Source: Vibrio pacinii DSM 19139 | GTDB lineage: Bacteria > Pseudomonadota > Gammaproteobacteria > Enterobacterales > Vibrionaceae | Length of the DNA: 64,000 bases | Direction: 5' to 3' | Assembly (NCBI RefSeq): GCF_000711795.1 | Contig: NZ_KL543977.1 | Coordinates: forward strand, 1-64,000 | Part shown: piece by piece, positions 16,937-26,125 of the stretch | Layout of the letters: each line of letters opens with the position of its first letter | How positions within the stretch are numbered: position 1 is the stretch's first letter | The notes under the pieces: generated by a model | The model's input: only the letters and a program-made list of their open reading frames with translations | The model's database searches: none | Told to the model about the DNA's origin: nothing | Translations under genes and position numbers: made by a program

Positions 16937-17941
16937 TTATTTTTCAATTCCGAAATGAAGATAGGCACGGTCGGTTGCAACCCGTCCTCTTGGCGTTCTT
17001 TGCAAATAGCCTTGCTGAATAAGATAAGGTTCGAGTACATCCTCTATGGTGTCTTTTTCTTCACCGATCGCGGCTGCCATGTTATCAAGCCCCACGGGAC
17101 CACCACCAAATTTCTCCATAATCGCTAGCAAAAGTTTTCTATCCATGTAGTCGAAACCTTTGGCATCAACATCAAGCATGTTAAGCGCTTTGTCAGCAAT
17201 ATCGAGGCATATATGCCCGTTACCTTTCACTTCAGCGTAGTCACGAACTCGACGTAATAATCGATTCGCAATACGTGGAGTGCCACGGGCGCGTCTTGCC
17301 ACCTCTAAGGCTCCTTCTGCTTCCATCGACAACCCTAAGCAATCAGCGCTGCGTTGCACAATATTTTGCAAGTCAGGGATATTGTAATACTCAAGACGCT
17401 GAGTAATACCAAAACGGTCACGCAATGGTGAGGTTAACGAGCCTGCTCTTGTCGTCGCGCCAATCAGAGTAAAAGGCGGCAAGTCGATTTTAATTGAGCG
17501 AGCAGCAGGCCCTTCCCCGATCATAATATCCAACTGATAGTCTTCCATCGCAGGATAGAGCACTTCTTCAACCACTGGACTCAGACGGTGGATCTCATCG
17601 ATAAATAACACATCGTTTTCTTCGAGATTGGTTAGCAGCGCGGCAAGATCACCCGCTTTTTCTAATACCGGCCCTGATGTAGTGCGGATATTAACGTCCA
17701 TTTCGTTGGCGACGATGTTGGCTAATGTGGTTTTGCCCAAACCCGGTGGACCAAAAATTAGCAAATGATCCAGTGCTTCACTTCTTAGTTGCGCAGCCTT
17801 GATAAAGATTTCCATCTGGCTGCGCACATGGTCTTGCCCTTTATAGTCTTCAAGTTTTTTCGGCCGTATGGCTCTATCAATAACGTCTTCTTCTCGGTAG
17901 ACACTATTGTCAGGTGCGATAAGGCGATCCGCTTCAATCAT
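16937..17941 (-). CDS. ruvB: Holliday junction helicase motor RuvB
   Basis: A 334-aa AAA+ ATPase that drives branch migration with RuvA. Walker A is GPPGLGKTT (64-72), Walker B/DEIH is VLFIDEIHRLS, sensor 1 lies in IGATTRAG, and the arginine finger is in SPLRDRFG. A C-terminal winged-helix domain (about 260-334) includes GGGPVGLDNMAAAIGE and the end of the frame is TPRGRVATDRAY. It lies 11 bp after ruvA and is co-transcribed with it, so it should be under the same LexA control. Confidence 0.97.
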   Translation of the reverse strand: MIEADRLIAPDNSVYREEDVIDRAIRPKKLEDYKGQDHVRSQMEIFIKAAQLRSEALDHLLIFGPPGLGKTTLANIVANEMDVNIRTTSGPVLEKAGDLAALLTNLEENDVLFIDEIHRLSPVVEEVLYPAMEDYQLDIMIGEGPAARSIKIDLPPFTLIGATTRAGSLTSPLRDRFGITQRLEYYNIPDLQNIVQRSADCLGLSMEAEGALEVARRARGTPRIANRLLRRVRDYAEVKGNGHICLDIADKALNMLDVDAKGFDYMDRKLLLAIMEKFGGGPVGLDNMAAAIGEEKDTIEDVLEPYLIQQGYLQRTPRGRVATDRAYLHFGIEK

Positions 17942-17952
17942 AGTTTATGCCT

Positions 17953-18570
17953 CTATACCATCGACTTAAGAGCTTCTCGGATAAGCTGCTCACTGCTCAT
18001 ATTCTCTTTCATTACCTGAGAAACGACTTTAGATGCTTGTGTCGGCTTGTAGCCTAATGCCAGTAGTGCACTCACGGCTTCTTCCTCAGCGCTTGACTGA
18101 GCTAATTGAGGTGAACTGTCCGTCGCAGCGGCATCCGTAAACGGTGTAAAGAGATCGCCAGCCCCCCAACCTTTGAGACGGTCTTTCATTTCCACCACCA
18201 AACGTTCGGCAGTCTTTTTACCAACGCCCGGTAATTTGACCAAGGTCGACACATCTTCACGCTCAACTGAAGCTACAAACTGGCTGGCCGTCATGCCCGA
18301 TAGAATGCCTAAGCCCAATTTAGGACCAACGCCATTAGCTTTAATCACTTCGCGAAACAACGCACGCTCTTTAACATTGTTAAAGCCATACAACAATTGA
18401 GCATCCTCTCGAACAACAAAATGAGTATAGATGATCGCTTCTTCGCCGACATTTGGCAGTTCATAAAAGCAGCTCATCGGCATCTGGACTTCATAGCCAA
18501 TACCATTCACTTCAATAAGCAGTTGGGGAGGTTGTTTTTCAATTAGAATGCCGCGTAGACGTCCAATCAC
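17953..18570 (-). CDS. ruvA: Holliday junction branch migration protein RuvA
   Basis: A 205-aa protein that tetramerises on four-way junctions and loads RuvB. The N-terminal OB-fold (about 1-62) is followed by two helix-hairpin-helix motifs (GVGPKLGLGILSGM and LPGVGKKTAERLVVEMKD) and a C-terminal RuvB-binding domain III (about 158-205). Its promoter region carries a LexA box at 18615-18634, giving ruvAB SOS control separate from ruvC. Confidence 0.97.
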   Translation of the reverse strand: MIGRLRGILIEKQPPQLLIEVNGIGYEVQMPMSCFYELPNVGEEAIIYTHFVVREDAQLLYGFNNVKERALFREVIKANGVGPKLGLGILSGMTASQFVASVEREDVSTLVKLPGVGKKTAERLVVEMKDRLKGWGAGDLFTPFTDAAATDSSPQLAQSSAEEEAVSALLALGYKPTQASKVVSQVMKENMSSEQLIREALKSMV

Positions 18571-18614
18571 GGTGAGTACTCTTGGAAAAATGGATTTGCG
18601 ACAGGATAATAAAG

Positions 18615-18634
18615 AACTGGATAGACATCCAGTT
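18615..18634. promoter_or_regulatory. LexA (SOS) box of ruvAB
   Basis: AACTGGATAGACATCCAGTT is a near-perfect LexA dyad (CTG-N10-CAG) in the ruvC-ruvA gap. It closely resembles the E. coli ruvAB box core CTGGATATCTATCCAG. It sits within an even longer 13-bp-arm palindrome (18610-18639). A TATTAT -10-like element lies just downstream on the minus strand. Confidence 0.8.
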
Positions 18635-18693
18635 CTTTATCAATCGAGGATCAAAAAGGCGTGAGCGAATCGCAGAAGGCTACAAGTTTAAAA

Positions 18694-19215
18694 CTAGCGG
18701 TATCGACCGCGACGCGCACTGGTCGCTTTACCTGCAAGTGCAACGAGAGTTTTGTTGGTATTGGCATGGCAAATTGCAACGCCCAACGCATCCGCGGCAT
18801 CCGCTTGAGGTTTAGCGGGTAACTTGAGCATATTTTGCACCATGTGTTGAACCTGATCTTTATCAGCGCCACCGTTACCGACCACCGCTTGTTTAACTAG
18901 CCTTGCCGCATATTCGTAAACGGGTAAGTCAGCATTGACCGCCGCTACGATAGCACTGCCTCGTGCTTGACCTAATTTCAAGGCAGAGTCTGGATTGCGC
19001 GCCATAAAAACTTGTTCAATGGCGAAGGCATCAGGCTGGAACTGAGTAATGATTTCAGACACTCCGGCGTAGATTTGCTTAAGTCGGCCTGGCAGCTCTT
19101 TTTCTGAAGTACGGATACAGCCACTGCCGAGATAATGCAGATGGCGACCCGTTTGTCGAATCACACCATAGCCTGTGATGCGTGAACCTGGGTCGATACC
19201 TAAGATGATAGACAT
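18694..19215 (-). CDS. ruvC: Holliday junction endonuclease RuvC
   Basis: A 173-aa RNase H-fold resolvase that cuts Holliday junctions symmetrically. Acidic active-site residues are visible: D8 in LGIDPGSR, E in FAIEQVFMARN, and the late pair in ADAADALG. ATG at 19215 gives the standard length. A 10-residue extension from TTG at 19245 lacks a ribosome site. It stands upstream of ruvAB but is separated by 123 bp with the LexA box. Directly upstream is an alpha-galactosidase gene instead of the yebC gene found in many relatives. Confidence 0.96.
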   Translation of the reverse strand: MSIILGIDPGSRITGYGVIRQTGRHLHYLGSGCIRTSEKELPGRLKQIYAGVSEIITQFQPDAFAIEQVFMARNPDSALKLGQARGSAIVAAVNADLPVYEYAARLVKQAVVGNGGADKDQVQHMVQNMLKLPAKPQADAADALGVAICHANTNKTLVALAGKATSARRGRYR

Positions 19216-19267
19216 GAGATTGTTAATTATCGCTAAAATGGCCAATGATCTTAATCTAGCTCGACCA

Positions 19268-21007
19268 CTATAGCGAGGTAATTATCGCCCGGCTGGACAA
19301 ACCGGCCTCAAGTGCCACTTCTAGGACTGGCGTCGGATCGGCCACCAGCCTCTCTCCTGTCCAATAGTCATACCAATAGACCGGGTAGTTGGCCGTCAGC
19401 GTCACATCACGGGCCCGACCGCGATAATTAAACAGACAATGTAAGTCGTTGCGTTCGGTAAGCGGCAAATATGCATGGTGCAAGTTCAATGCGCTAAATC
19501 GGGCTGACTCTTGATTATGACGATGCCTAATAATGAGCTTGGCTAAGGATCGCTTGGCAAATGGTGTTAACTCATCTAACGGATCGCCGGAAAGCAGTAA
19601 GCCACCACAAGCAAGTAGTGTATCTCGATGGAATTGGTAATTTCTGCGCTCAGTCGCTTGGTTTGGCAAAGACACAAAGGTGGCGCAATCTGGATCAATT
19701 TGCCATAACTTACGATGTTGCCAGCTGCGATAGAACGTCTCTTTGGCTATTTGTTCAAAACGGTTTGCGCAGCGCTCGACATCATCAGAAACACGCATCG
19801 CATCAACCATGCCAAGCGATGGCCACATTGGCGCGTTACAGCCCAAAATAAGCGCCTCTCCTGCGCCTTCAATGATCGCTTCCATGCCCAATCGATATGC
19901 TTCTACTCCTGTAACACCACTTTGGCTACGCACGCCTTTTAAAGTCCCCCAGTAGTTGGCGTCGAGTTTGAATAGCTCTACCCCCCACTCTTCTCGCATC
20001 GTGCGCACGACTTGAGTCAAATGCTCTTGCACTTCGAGGTTAGTGGTATCAAGAATATACCAAGGGGTACAGCGCCAGCCTCCATAGGTAACATCTTCAG
20101 CTTTGAGCAAACTGCCATCAACATGACGCACAAACCAGTCAGGATGGTCTTGAAAGAGCTGTGATTCAGGTTGAGCGATAAAGGGAGCCAACCAAATAGC
20201 GGGCTTTTTGCCTTGCGAACGAATCTCGCTAAGCACCGATTTAATTCCAGAGGGAAACTTAGTGGAAGGCGTTAACCAATCCCCCATATAAGCTTGGTAA
20301 CCGTCATCTAATAATACATAGTCAAGCTGCTTAAGGTGTTGGCGCATCTCAGCAACGTTTTTCTCAATATGCTGTTCCGTCACCTCTGCGTAATAGGCAT
20401 ACCAAGAACACCAACCTAATGGTGAACGTTGCGTCACCCCCTGACGTGCAGGGTGGCGTTGGTTTATCAACTGAGTAAATTCTTGATAGAGCTCTGATAG
20501 CGAATCTCCGCGTAACACCACCACCGACTCCAGCCGATTGGTTGACCAGTCCTGCGGGCAGCTATTTTCGCCATCAAGATAGGCATGAATTCGCAGTTTT
20601 TCCTGCTGCTGTGTCACGGTAAAGTACCCAGCAAAGCGCTCACAAGAGGTAAAACCAAACAGAGCATAACCGGCAGAATCTTCAATCACTAAGTAGTTGT
20701 AGTAACGCTTAGCTTCATCGGTTGGATAAATGCGATAACTGGGACTGTTATCTGGGCAGCGGCCAACATCAATGGGGTTATCCCATTTCCCCGTTGTTTG
20801 TGCCAGCATCTGAAAACCATCGCCGAGCAGAGTCGCTTGCTTTTCAAAATCAAAGTCACTACTAAATAACAGATAATGCTGACCGATAGCGTGATTGGAC
20901 AATCCGCGATAGAAGAAACTCAGCTGGTTTTGCAACACCTCGACACTAAGGTCGCGATTATCCACCGTAACCCACCGATCGTTGGATAAACGATAATTTT
21001 GCGACAT
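19268..21007 (-). CDS. GH36-type alpha-galactosidase
   Basis: A 579-aa cytoplasmic protein without a signal peptide that resembles glycoside hydrolase family 36/clan GH-D. An N-terminal beta-sandwich region (1-190) precedes a TIM-barrel with LGWCSWYAYY, YVLLDDGYQ, nucleophile D349 in LFKLDANYWG, and acid/base Asp at 408/409 in MRVSDDVE. It should release terminal alpha-galactose from oligosaccharides such as melibiose or raffinose; the exact substrate is not readable. ATG at 21007 has AAAGAGTG upstream, while the longer frame starts at TTG. No sugar transporter or other galactoside gene is adjacent. It lies 52 bp from ruvC on the same strand. Confidence 0.85.
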   Translation of the reverse strand: MSQNYRLSNDRWVTVDNRDLSVEVLQNQLSFFYRGLSNHAIGQHYLLFSSDFDFEKQATLLGDGFQMLAQTTGKWDNPIDVGRCPDNSPSYRIYPTDEAKRYYNYLVIEDSAGYALFGFTSCERFAGYFTVTQQQEKLRIHAYLDGENSCPQDWSTNRLESVVVLRGDSLSELYQEFTQLINQRHPARQGVTQRSPLGWCSWYAYYAEVTEQHIEKNVAEMRQHLKQLDYVLLDDGYQAYMGDWLTPSTKFPSGIKSVLSEIRSQGKKPAIWLAPFIAQPESQLFQDHPDWFVRHVDGSLLKAEDVTYGGWRCTPWYILDTTNLEVQEHLTQVVRTMREEWGVELFKLDANYWGTLKGVRSQSGVTGVEAYRLGMEAIIEGAGEALILGCNAPMWPSLGMVDAMRVSDDVERCANRFEQIAKETFYRSWQHRKLWQIDPDCATFVSLPNQATERRNYQFHRDTLLACGGLLLSGDPLDELTPFAKRSLAKLIIRHRHNQESARFSALNLHHAYLPLTERNDLHCLFNYRGRARDVTLTANYPVYWYDYWTGERLVADPTPVLEVALEAGLSSRAIITSL

Positions 21008-21214
21008 ATGACACTCTTTATTATTCGTTTTGGTCAATTAGAGCATTACGCCTTGATATTGTCTATTTGCTCAACAAAAACTAACACTACCGAGCTCACG
21101 TTTATGACACCAGTGAACAGAGCGACATTCTCAACACGCCTAACTCATTAGCCGAGCGCGTAACTAGGCTACAATTACTGATAATCCACACAACAGGTGA
21201 AGTCGGTGTACTCA

Positions 21215-21979
21215 ATGAGGATTAAGCACATAATGTCGGTTGTATTGTCGCTTTGGTGTACGGCGGCCTTCGCACAGTCACAGTCACAATCACAATCACA
21301 ATCAGCACCAGTATTAAAGGTGGCACAAACACAGTGGCCACCGTTTATTATGGATTCCGCCTATGGGCAGGGCATCGCTTATGATTTCATCATTGAAGGA
21401 CTCGTCGCAGCAGGATACCAAGTTGAGTTTAGCGAAAAGCCTTGGGGGCGAATTCTAAAAGAGACGACTCATGGTAAAAATGATGTCATCGTCGCAATGT
21501 GGAAAACGGAGCAGCGCGAAAAACACTTTTTGTTCACCGAACCTTATATGCATAATCAGATGTCAGTGTTGTCACGCCGCAACAGTGATTTTGAGTTTAC
21601 CGACATCGATAGTCTTAAAGGTAAAGAAGTCGCCTTAATCAATCGTTATGCTTATACCGCCAAGTTACTCGATTACCCTCATTTCATTCCTGTTAATTCG
21701 ATTGATCTGCCCAACAGCGTGCGCTTGGTACTGACCGAACGTGCCGATGTGCTCGTTTCTGATGAAATTGTTGCACGTTGGACGCTAAAAGAGATGAGAC
21801 TTGACCCATCACAGATCAAGTTCAGTAGCACTTACCTCGATACGTCCCCTTTGTACGCAGGTGTGCGACGTGATCATCCTCTTGCACAAGAAATCGTCAA
21901 TGCGCTCAATCACTACTTTAAAAATCACGGAGAAAGACGCTTGGTAGAATTAAAAACCAAATACGGCCTATCAGACTAG
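21215..21979 (+). CDS. Periplasmic solute-binding protein, SBP_bac_3 family
   Basis: A protein of about 254 aa with a signal peptide (MRIKHIMSVVLSLWCTAAFA) and a family-3 solute-binding fold (KVAQTQWPPFIMD, then two alpha/beta lobes to the C-terminus). It probably senses or binds a polar amino acid or similar small molecule in the periplasm. No ABC permease or ATPase is nearby, so it may be an orphan receptor. Directly after the cleavage site is a run of five Gln-Ser pairs coded by a hexanucleotide repeat. The start is uncertain: GTG 21197, ATG 21215 or ATG 21233. The middle choice gives the best signal peptide. Confidence 0.8.
   Translation: MRIKHIMSVVLSLWCTAAFAQSQSQSQSQSAPVLKVAQTQWPPFIMDSAYGQGIAYDFIIEGLVAAGYQVEFSEKPWGRILKETTHGKNDVIVAMWKTEQREKHFLFTEPYMHNQMSVLSRRNSDFEFTDIDSLKGKEVALINRYAYTAKLLDYPHFIPVNSIDLPNSVRLVLTERADVLVSDEIVARWTLKEMRLDPSQIKFSSTYLDTSPLYAGVRRDHPLAQEIVNALNHYFKNHGERRLVELKTKYGLSD
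21268..21303 (+). repeat. Hexanucleotide CAGTCA/CAATCA microsatellite
   Basis: Five to six tandem units of CA(G/A)TCA code for repeated Gln-Ser just behind the predicted signal-peptide cleavage site. Slippage in units of 6 keeps the frame, so only the length of the mature N-terminus would change. Confidence 0.75.
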
Positions 21980-21984
21980 AGCCA

Positions 21985-22020
21985 AAAAATGAAAAACCAG
22001 CCAAACGGCTGGTTTTTCAT
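21985..22020. terminator. Bidirectional terminator
   Basis: The perfect 14-bp stem ATGAAAAACCAGCC pairs with GGCTGGTTTTTCAT around an AAAC loop. It ends both the solute-binding protein gene and torA, which converge here. Confidence 0.88.
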
Positions 22021-22034
22021 CAGTAGCAAAATGG

Positions 22035-24497
22035 TTATGCCACTTCGATTGGACCACCAAATGAGGTCACTGGTGGTACCTTACCAGTGAATTTCTCAAA
22101 GTTGACGATACAAGTATTAGCAGAGGTTGCCTGTGCGAGCTCAGACGTGCCGATATCTAACGTTAGCGTATTTGGATCGCCGTAGGTACAAATCGCCCCT
22201 TCTTTCTCGTTGAGTGGGCCATACCAAGCCCCCTCTTCAATCCGAATAACGCCACGTGGGTAGCTGTCGGTCAGTACTGCACCCGCAAGCAATTGGCCAC
22301 GGTCGTTGTAAACACGCACTAAATCGCCCTCTTTAATGCCTTTCTCTTTGGCATCAAGTGGGTTGATGTAAACCGGTTCACGACCTTGTACAGCGTAGGT
22401 CGCACGGAACGCTTCAGATTCACACATTTGCGAGTGAAGACGCTTGTCTGGGTGACATGACTGTAACCAGAACGGATGCTTCTCAGAACCAGGGCCACCG
22501 TGTGAACGCTCGGTTTTTTCAAACCACATTGGGTGCTCTTGACAGTGTTCATAGCCGTAACGGCCAATCTTACGTGAAGTGATTTCGATAAAACCAGAAG
22601 GAGTACCCAGTGGGTTAATTTCTGGATCTTGACGGAAGTCAGCATGGCGAACCCAAGGTTTACCTTCACCGAAATCAAGCACGCTCTTCTCCCAGAACTC
22701 ATCAAACTCTGGCATATCGAACTTACCGTCATTCGCTTTACGACAGTCGTTATAGAGGCTTTCGATCCACTCCATTTCACTCATACCGCGCGTGTATTCA
22801 TCACGACGGCCAAAGCGCTGAGTCAACTCACTCATGATTTGGAAATCAGGCTTCGATTGGAACAGTGGATCAACCAAGCGATGCATGGCGACCAGGCCTT
22901 TGCTTGAGTAAGAACCGTAAACGTCGATATCGTTACGCTCCCACTGAGTACAAGCTGGTAGCACGATGTCTGAGAAACGACAGGATGCCGTCCAAGCAAA
23001 CTCAATCGTCACCACGGTTTGTAGTTTCTTGAACGCTTGCTTCATACGGTTGCGGTCTTGGTGGTGATGCCAAGGGTTGTTACCTGAAATCACCATCATT
23101 TTGAAGTCTGGAAGCTTCACTTTACCGCCATTGTAACGGATCTCTTTGCCCGGCTCTAACAGGCAGTCAATCCAACGCGCAACCGGAATCGTGCGGCTAT
23201 AACCGTTGAAATCGTTGTTGTCCCATTTCGGCTTCATTCCGGTGTCTAGATTACGTGGGAAGCCACCAGGTCCGGCAAAACCGGTCGATGGCACACCGAT
23301 ACTTGAATAGTGGTGACCGTATGAAATGCCGCCACCAGGCAGACCAATTTGACCCACCATCGCAGCGACTACGGCAGCGGCCCAGTATGGCTGCTCACCA
23401 TGCTCTTGACGCTGAATACACCAACCCATCAAGATTTGAGTGCGACCGTTAACCAACATGCGAGCAAATTCACGAATCTTATCGGCTTTTACGCCACAGA
23501 TTTCCGCTGCCCACTCTGGAGTTTTCGCTACTTTATCTTTGGTTTCACCCTGAATATATTGGATGAACTCGCTAAAGCCTAAACAGTAAGTATCGATAAA
23601 TTGCTTATCGTATAGGTCTTCATTGTAGAGTACATGAGCCACCGCCAATATAAACGCCACATCGGTTTGTGGGTTGATGTAAAGGTGGTCATTGTCGAGA
23701 TAGCGCTGGGTTTTATTCTTAACCGGATCAACCGACAAGACATTGATCTCACCTTTAGCGACTTTTTCTTTTAACTGCTCAAGGTAAGCAAACGACTCAT
23801 GGGTTTCACAGTTCCAACCCACTTGGAGGTTTTTAACCGGATCGTTGGCCCACATTACGATATTGTCTGAATGTTTAAGGATTTCAGACCATGAAGTTCC
23901 TTGTGCATACACTTCGGTAGACCCGAGAACGTATGGCAAAATGGTTTGGCCTGCGCCCGTTGAGTAGTCACCCACTTTAGTAATAAAGTTGCCATGCATA
24001 CCCACAGCGCGCTGCATGTGCGCCGTACAGTTGTTAAATGAACCCGTTTGGTTCCAACCCGTTTGACCTGCGTGCAGTGCCCAAGGGCCGTAATCTTTTT
24101 GTACTCGCTCTAGTTCACGATAAAACAGATCTAACGCTTCATCCCAAGTGACGCGAATGAAACGGTTATTACCGCGTGTTTCTGCGCTGTATTTGTGTTT
24201 CTTAAGCCAATCTAAGCGCACCATAGGGTAACGAACACGTGATGGGCTGTAGATAATACCTTTGATGCCGTTAAGCATCTCGGTCGGGTTTTTATCTAAT
24301 TCTAACGGTTTGATCTCTTGAACTTTACCTGCGTAGATGTGGGCACGAAACGCGCCCCAGTGAGAACCAGATACCTTCCAAGTTCCAGTACTCTCAACCG
24401 CATGAGCAGAAGTAGACGCTAATAAGCTCGGACCAATGACCGACGCCGCACTTGTCGTTGCAACGCCTTTGAGAAAACTTCTTCGTGTAATAGCCAT
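22035..24497 (-). CDS. torA: Trimethylamine-N-oxide reductase TorA
   Basis: An 820-aa periplasmic molybdopterin (bis-MGD) enzyme that reduces TMAO to trimethylamine as the end of anaerobic respiration. A twin-arginine signal is at the N-terminus (TRRSFLKG, cleavage near AHA). Molybdopterin oxidoreductase domains follow, and a C-terminal dinucleotide-binding domain includes VYINPLDAKEKGIKEGD and RGQLLAGAVLTD. Electrons come from TorC. The chaperone TorD is encoded 30 kb away. It is the last gene of torECA, 24 bp after torC, and ends at a strong terminator. Confidence 0.96.
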   Translation of the reverse strand: MAITRRSFLKGVATTSAASVIGPSLLASTSAHAVESTGTWKVSGSHWGAFRAHIYAGKVQEIKPLELDKNPTEMLNGIKGIIYSPSRVRYPMVRLDWLKKHKYSAETRGNNRFIRVTWDEALDLFYRELERVQKDYGPWALHAGQTGWNQTGSFNNCTAHMQRAVGMHGNFITKVGDYSTGAGQTILPYVLGSTEVYAQGTSWSEILKHSDNIVMWANDPVKNLQVGWNCETHESFAYLEQLKEKVAKGEINVLSVDPVKNKTQRYLDNDHLYINPQTDVAFILAVAHVLYNEDLYDKQFIDTYCLGFSEFIQYIQGETKDKVAKTPEWAAEICGVKADKIREFARMLVNGRTQILMGWCIQRQEHGEQPYWAAAVVAAMVGQIGLPGGGISYGHHYSSIGVPSTGFAGPGGFPRNLDTGMKPKWDNNDFNGYSRTIPVARWIDCLLEPGKEIRYNGGKVKLPDFKMMVISGNNPWHHHQDRNRMKQAFKKLQTVVTIEFAWTASCRFSDIVLPACTQWERNDIDVYGSYSSKGLVAMHRLVDPLFQSKPDFQIMSELTQRFGRRDEYTRGMSEMEWIESLYNDCRKANDGKFDMPEFDEFWEKSVLDFGEGKPWVRHADFRQDPEINPLGTPSGFIEITSRKIGRYGYEHCQEHPMWFEKTERSHGGPGSEKHPFWLQSCHPDKRLHSQMCESEAFRATYAVQGREPVYINPLDAKEKGIKEGDLVRVYNDRGQLLAGAVLTDSYPRGVIRIEEGAWYGPLNEKEGAICTYGDPNTLTLDIGTSELAQATSANTCIVNFEKFTGKVPPVTSFGGPIEVA

Positions 24498-24521
24498 TTA
24501 AATTACTCCATCCGACGCTTA

Positions 24522-25706
24522 TTAGTGATGACCTTCAGCATAATCTGAAGAGTGTTTTTGCAAGTACTTCAAGATAAGTGCTTCACTGTCTGTATCTAGG
24601 TTAACGAAGGCAAGCATACCGTCGAACATACCTGGCCAAGTATTGGCATCAAAGTGCTCTTCTGCTGGCTGGGTATGACAAACCGAACAGTTGGTTTTGT
24701 AGGCTTCTTTGGATTTTTCCCACACTGGCGTGATGTCGTTTAGCATCGACTCTTTCTTAAGCCAAACGTTAGCAGACACTTTCTCCCAAGGCAGGCCAGT
24801 CAGTTCATCGACTTTTTTCTCGCCCGTTTTGACCACGTTGGCGTCCATTGAAGCTTCTTTAAGTAAAGATGCCACGGCAATGTTCTTACCAAAATCTTCT
24901 TGGATAACGCGACCAAAGCCTTTTGCTTTACGCCAACCATCAATTTCGATCGCGACATAATCGCCTTTTTCTTCAATCACTTTGACCACCGACGCTGGGT
25001 TAAGCAAGCCCGCTTCTGTCGCCCCTTGCTCGTCAAAGTAAATCGGCAGGTGACGTACACTAACCAATGATTGACCAACAGAGTAATTCGTATTCGAGGC
25101 AAGCGCTTCTAAGTCACCAACAATGCCACCGATGCTATCCATACCTGCAGGTAGTTTGTGTGCGATGCCTTTGTGACAATCAACACAACTTTGATCTTTC
25201 TCTGCCGCTTGCTTCATTTGAATGCGAGCTGTCGGAGACATAAGTTCAAAGTCCATTGAATCGTAATTGTGACAGTTTTTACACTCTAACGACTTATTAG
25301 CAGAGAAACGATCCCATTCATGCTTGGCCAATTCGATACGACGCTCTTCAAATACTCCGGGTTCGTCATAATTGCCAAACACCTGAGCAAACACTTCTTT
25401 GGAAGCCTGCATCTTACGTGCAATCTTGTCGGTCCAATTGTGTGGTACGTGGCAGTCAGGACAGGTCGCACGCACTCCTGAATGGTTTTTCCAGTGAACC
25501 GTTTCTTGCAGTTCAACGTAAACATTGTCACGCATGGTGTGACAACTGATACAAAATTCTTCTGTGTTGGTCGCTTCTAGCGCAGTGTTAAAACCACCCC
25601 AGAAGATAACCCCAGCAACAAAGCCGCCCATGGTCAGCACGCCTAGGCTGATATGGACAGCTGGACGCCGCATAGTGCGCCACAGTTTAACAATCATTGA
25701 TTTCAT
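24522..25706 (-). CDS. torC: Pentaheme c-type cytochrome TorC
   Basis: A 394-aa membrane-anchored cytochrome of the NapC/NirT type that passes electrons from menaquinol to TorA. One N-terminal TM anchor (about 17-38) precedes five CXXCH heme sites: CISCH, CPDCH, CKNCH, CVDCH in the NapC-like part and CSVCH in the C-terminal TorC-specific domain that contacts TorA and, in E. coli, the TorS/TorR signalling. The ATG is preceded by AAGAGAG. It lies 52 bp after torE. Confidence 0.96.
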   Translation of the reverse strand: MKSMIVKLWRTMRRPAVHISLGVLTMGGFVAGVIFWGGFNTALEATNTEEFCISCHTMRDNVYVELQETVHWKNHSGVRATCPDCHVPHNWTDKIARKMQASKEVFAQVFGNYDEPGVFEERRIELAKHEWDRFSANKSLECKNCHNYDSMDFELMSPTARIQMKQAAEKDQSCVDCHKGIAHKLPAGMDSIGGIVGDLEALASNTNYSVGQSLVSVRHLPIYFDEQGATEAGLLNPASVVKVIEEKGDYVAIEIDGWRKAKGFGRVIQEDFGKNIAVASLLKEASMDANVVKTGEKKVDELTGLPWEKVSANVWLKKESMLNDITPVWEKSKEAYKTNCSVCHTQPAEEHFDANTWPGMFDGMLAFVNLDTDSEALILKYLQKHSSDYAEGHH

Positions 25707-25758
25707 GGTTTGCTCTCTTAAAATCTTTTTAAAAATGTGGTGTTGAGCTCACGGACTT

Positions 25759-25938
25759 TTACATGCCGTGCGCGCCCGGAGGTCCCATTACAAACACTTG
25801 GAGCATCCACACCAAGAATCCGTAACCGCCGACGAACGCCACACTTAAAACCGGAAAAAGAACAACCGCGATGAAGAAGAACGACTTCCACTCCAGAGAG
25901 CGTTTTTCACTACTCTCAGTTTTGTTAACATCACTCAT
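25759..25938 (-). CDS. torE: TorE (NapE/TorE family small membrane protein)
   Basis: A 59-aa single-TM protein: a charged N-terminus (MSDVNKTESSEKRSLEWK), a TM about residues 20-50, and a tail ending GPPGAHGM. The sequence fits the NapE/TorE family, whose function is unknown but which accompanies periplasmic nitrate and TMAO reductases. It is the first gene of torECA, downstream of the TorR boxes. It is too short for many gene callers. Confidence 0.9.
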   Translation of the reverse strand: MSDVNKTESSEKRSLEWKSFFFIAVVLFPVLSVAFVGGYGFLVWMLQVFVMGPPGAHGM

Positions 25939-26125
25939 ACATTTGCCTATTTTGTATTTAGTGTTATTGGTTAGCTCAGTCAGATGAGCTGAAGTTTTTT
26001 ACAATCTCTAATGAAAAAGATTAGACCATACTAGGAGTAAGGTTCAATCAATTCATCGCTTCTGAAGCTTGTTATTCCACACTTTTTTGAGCTCAACCAG
26101 AGATGTGTTTAATCGTGCTTTGATG

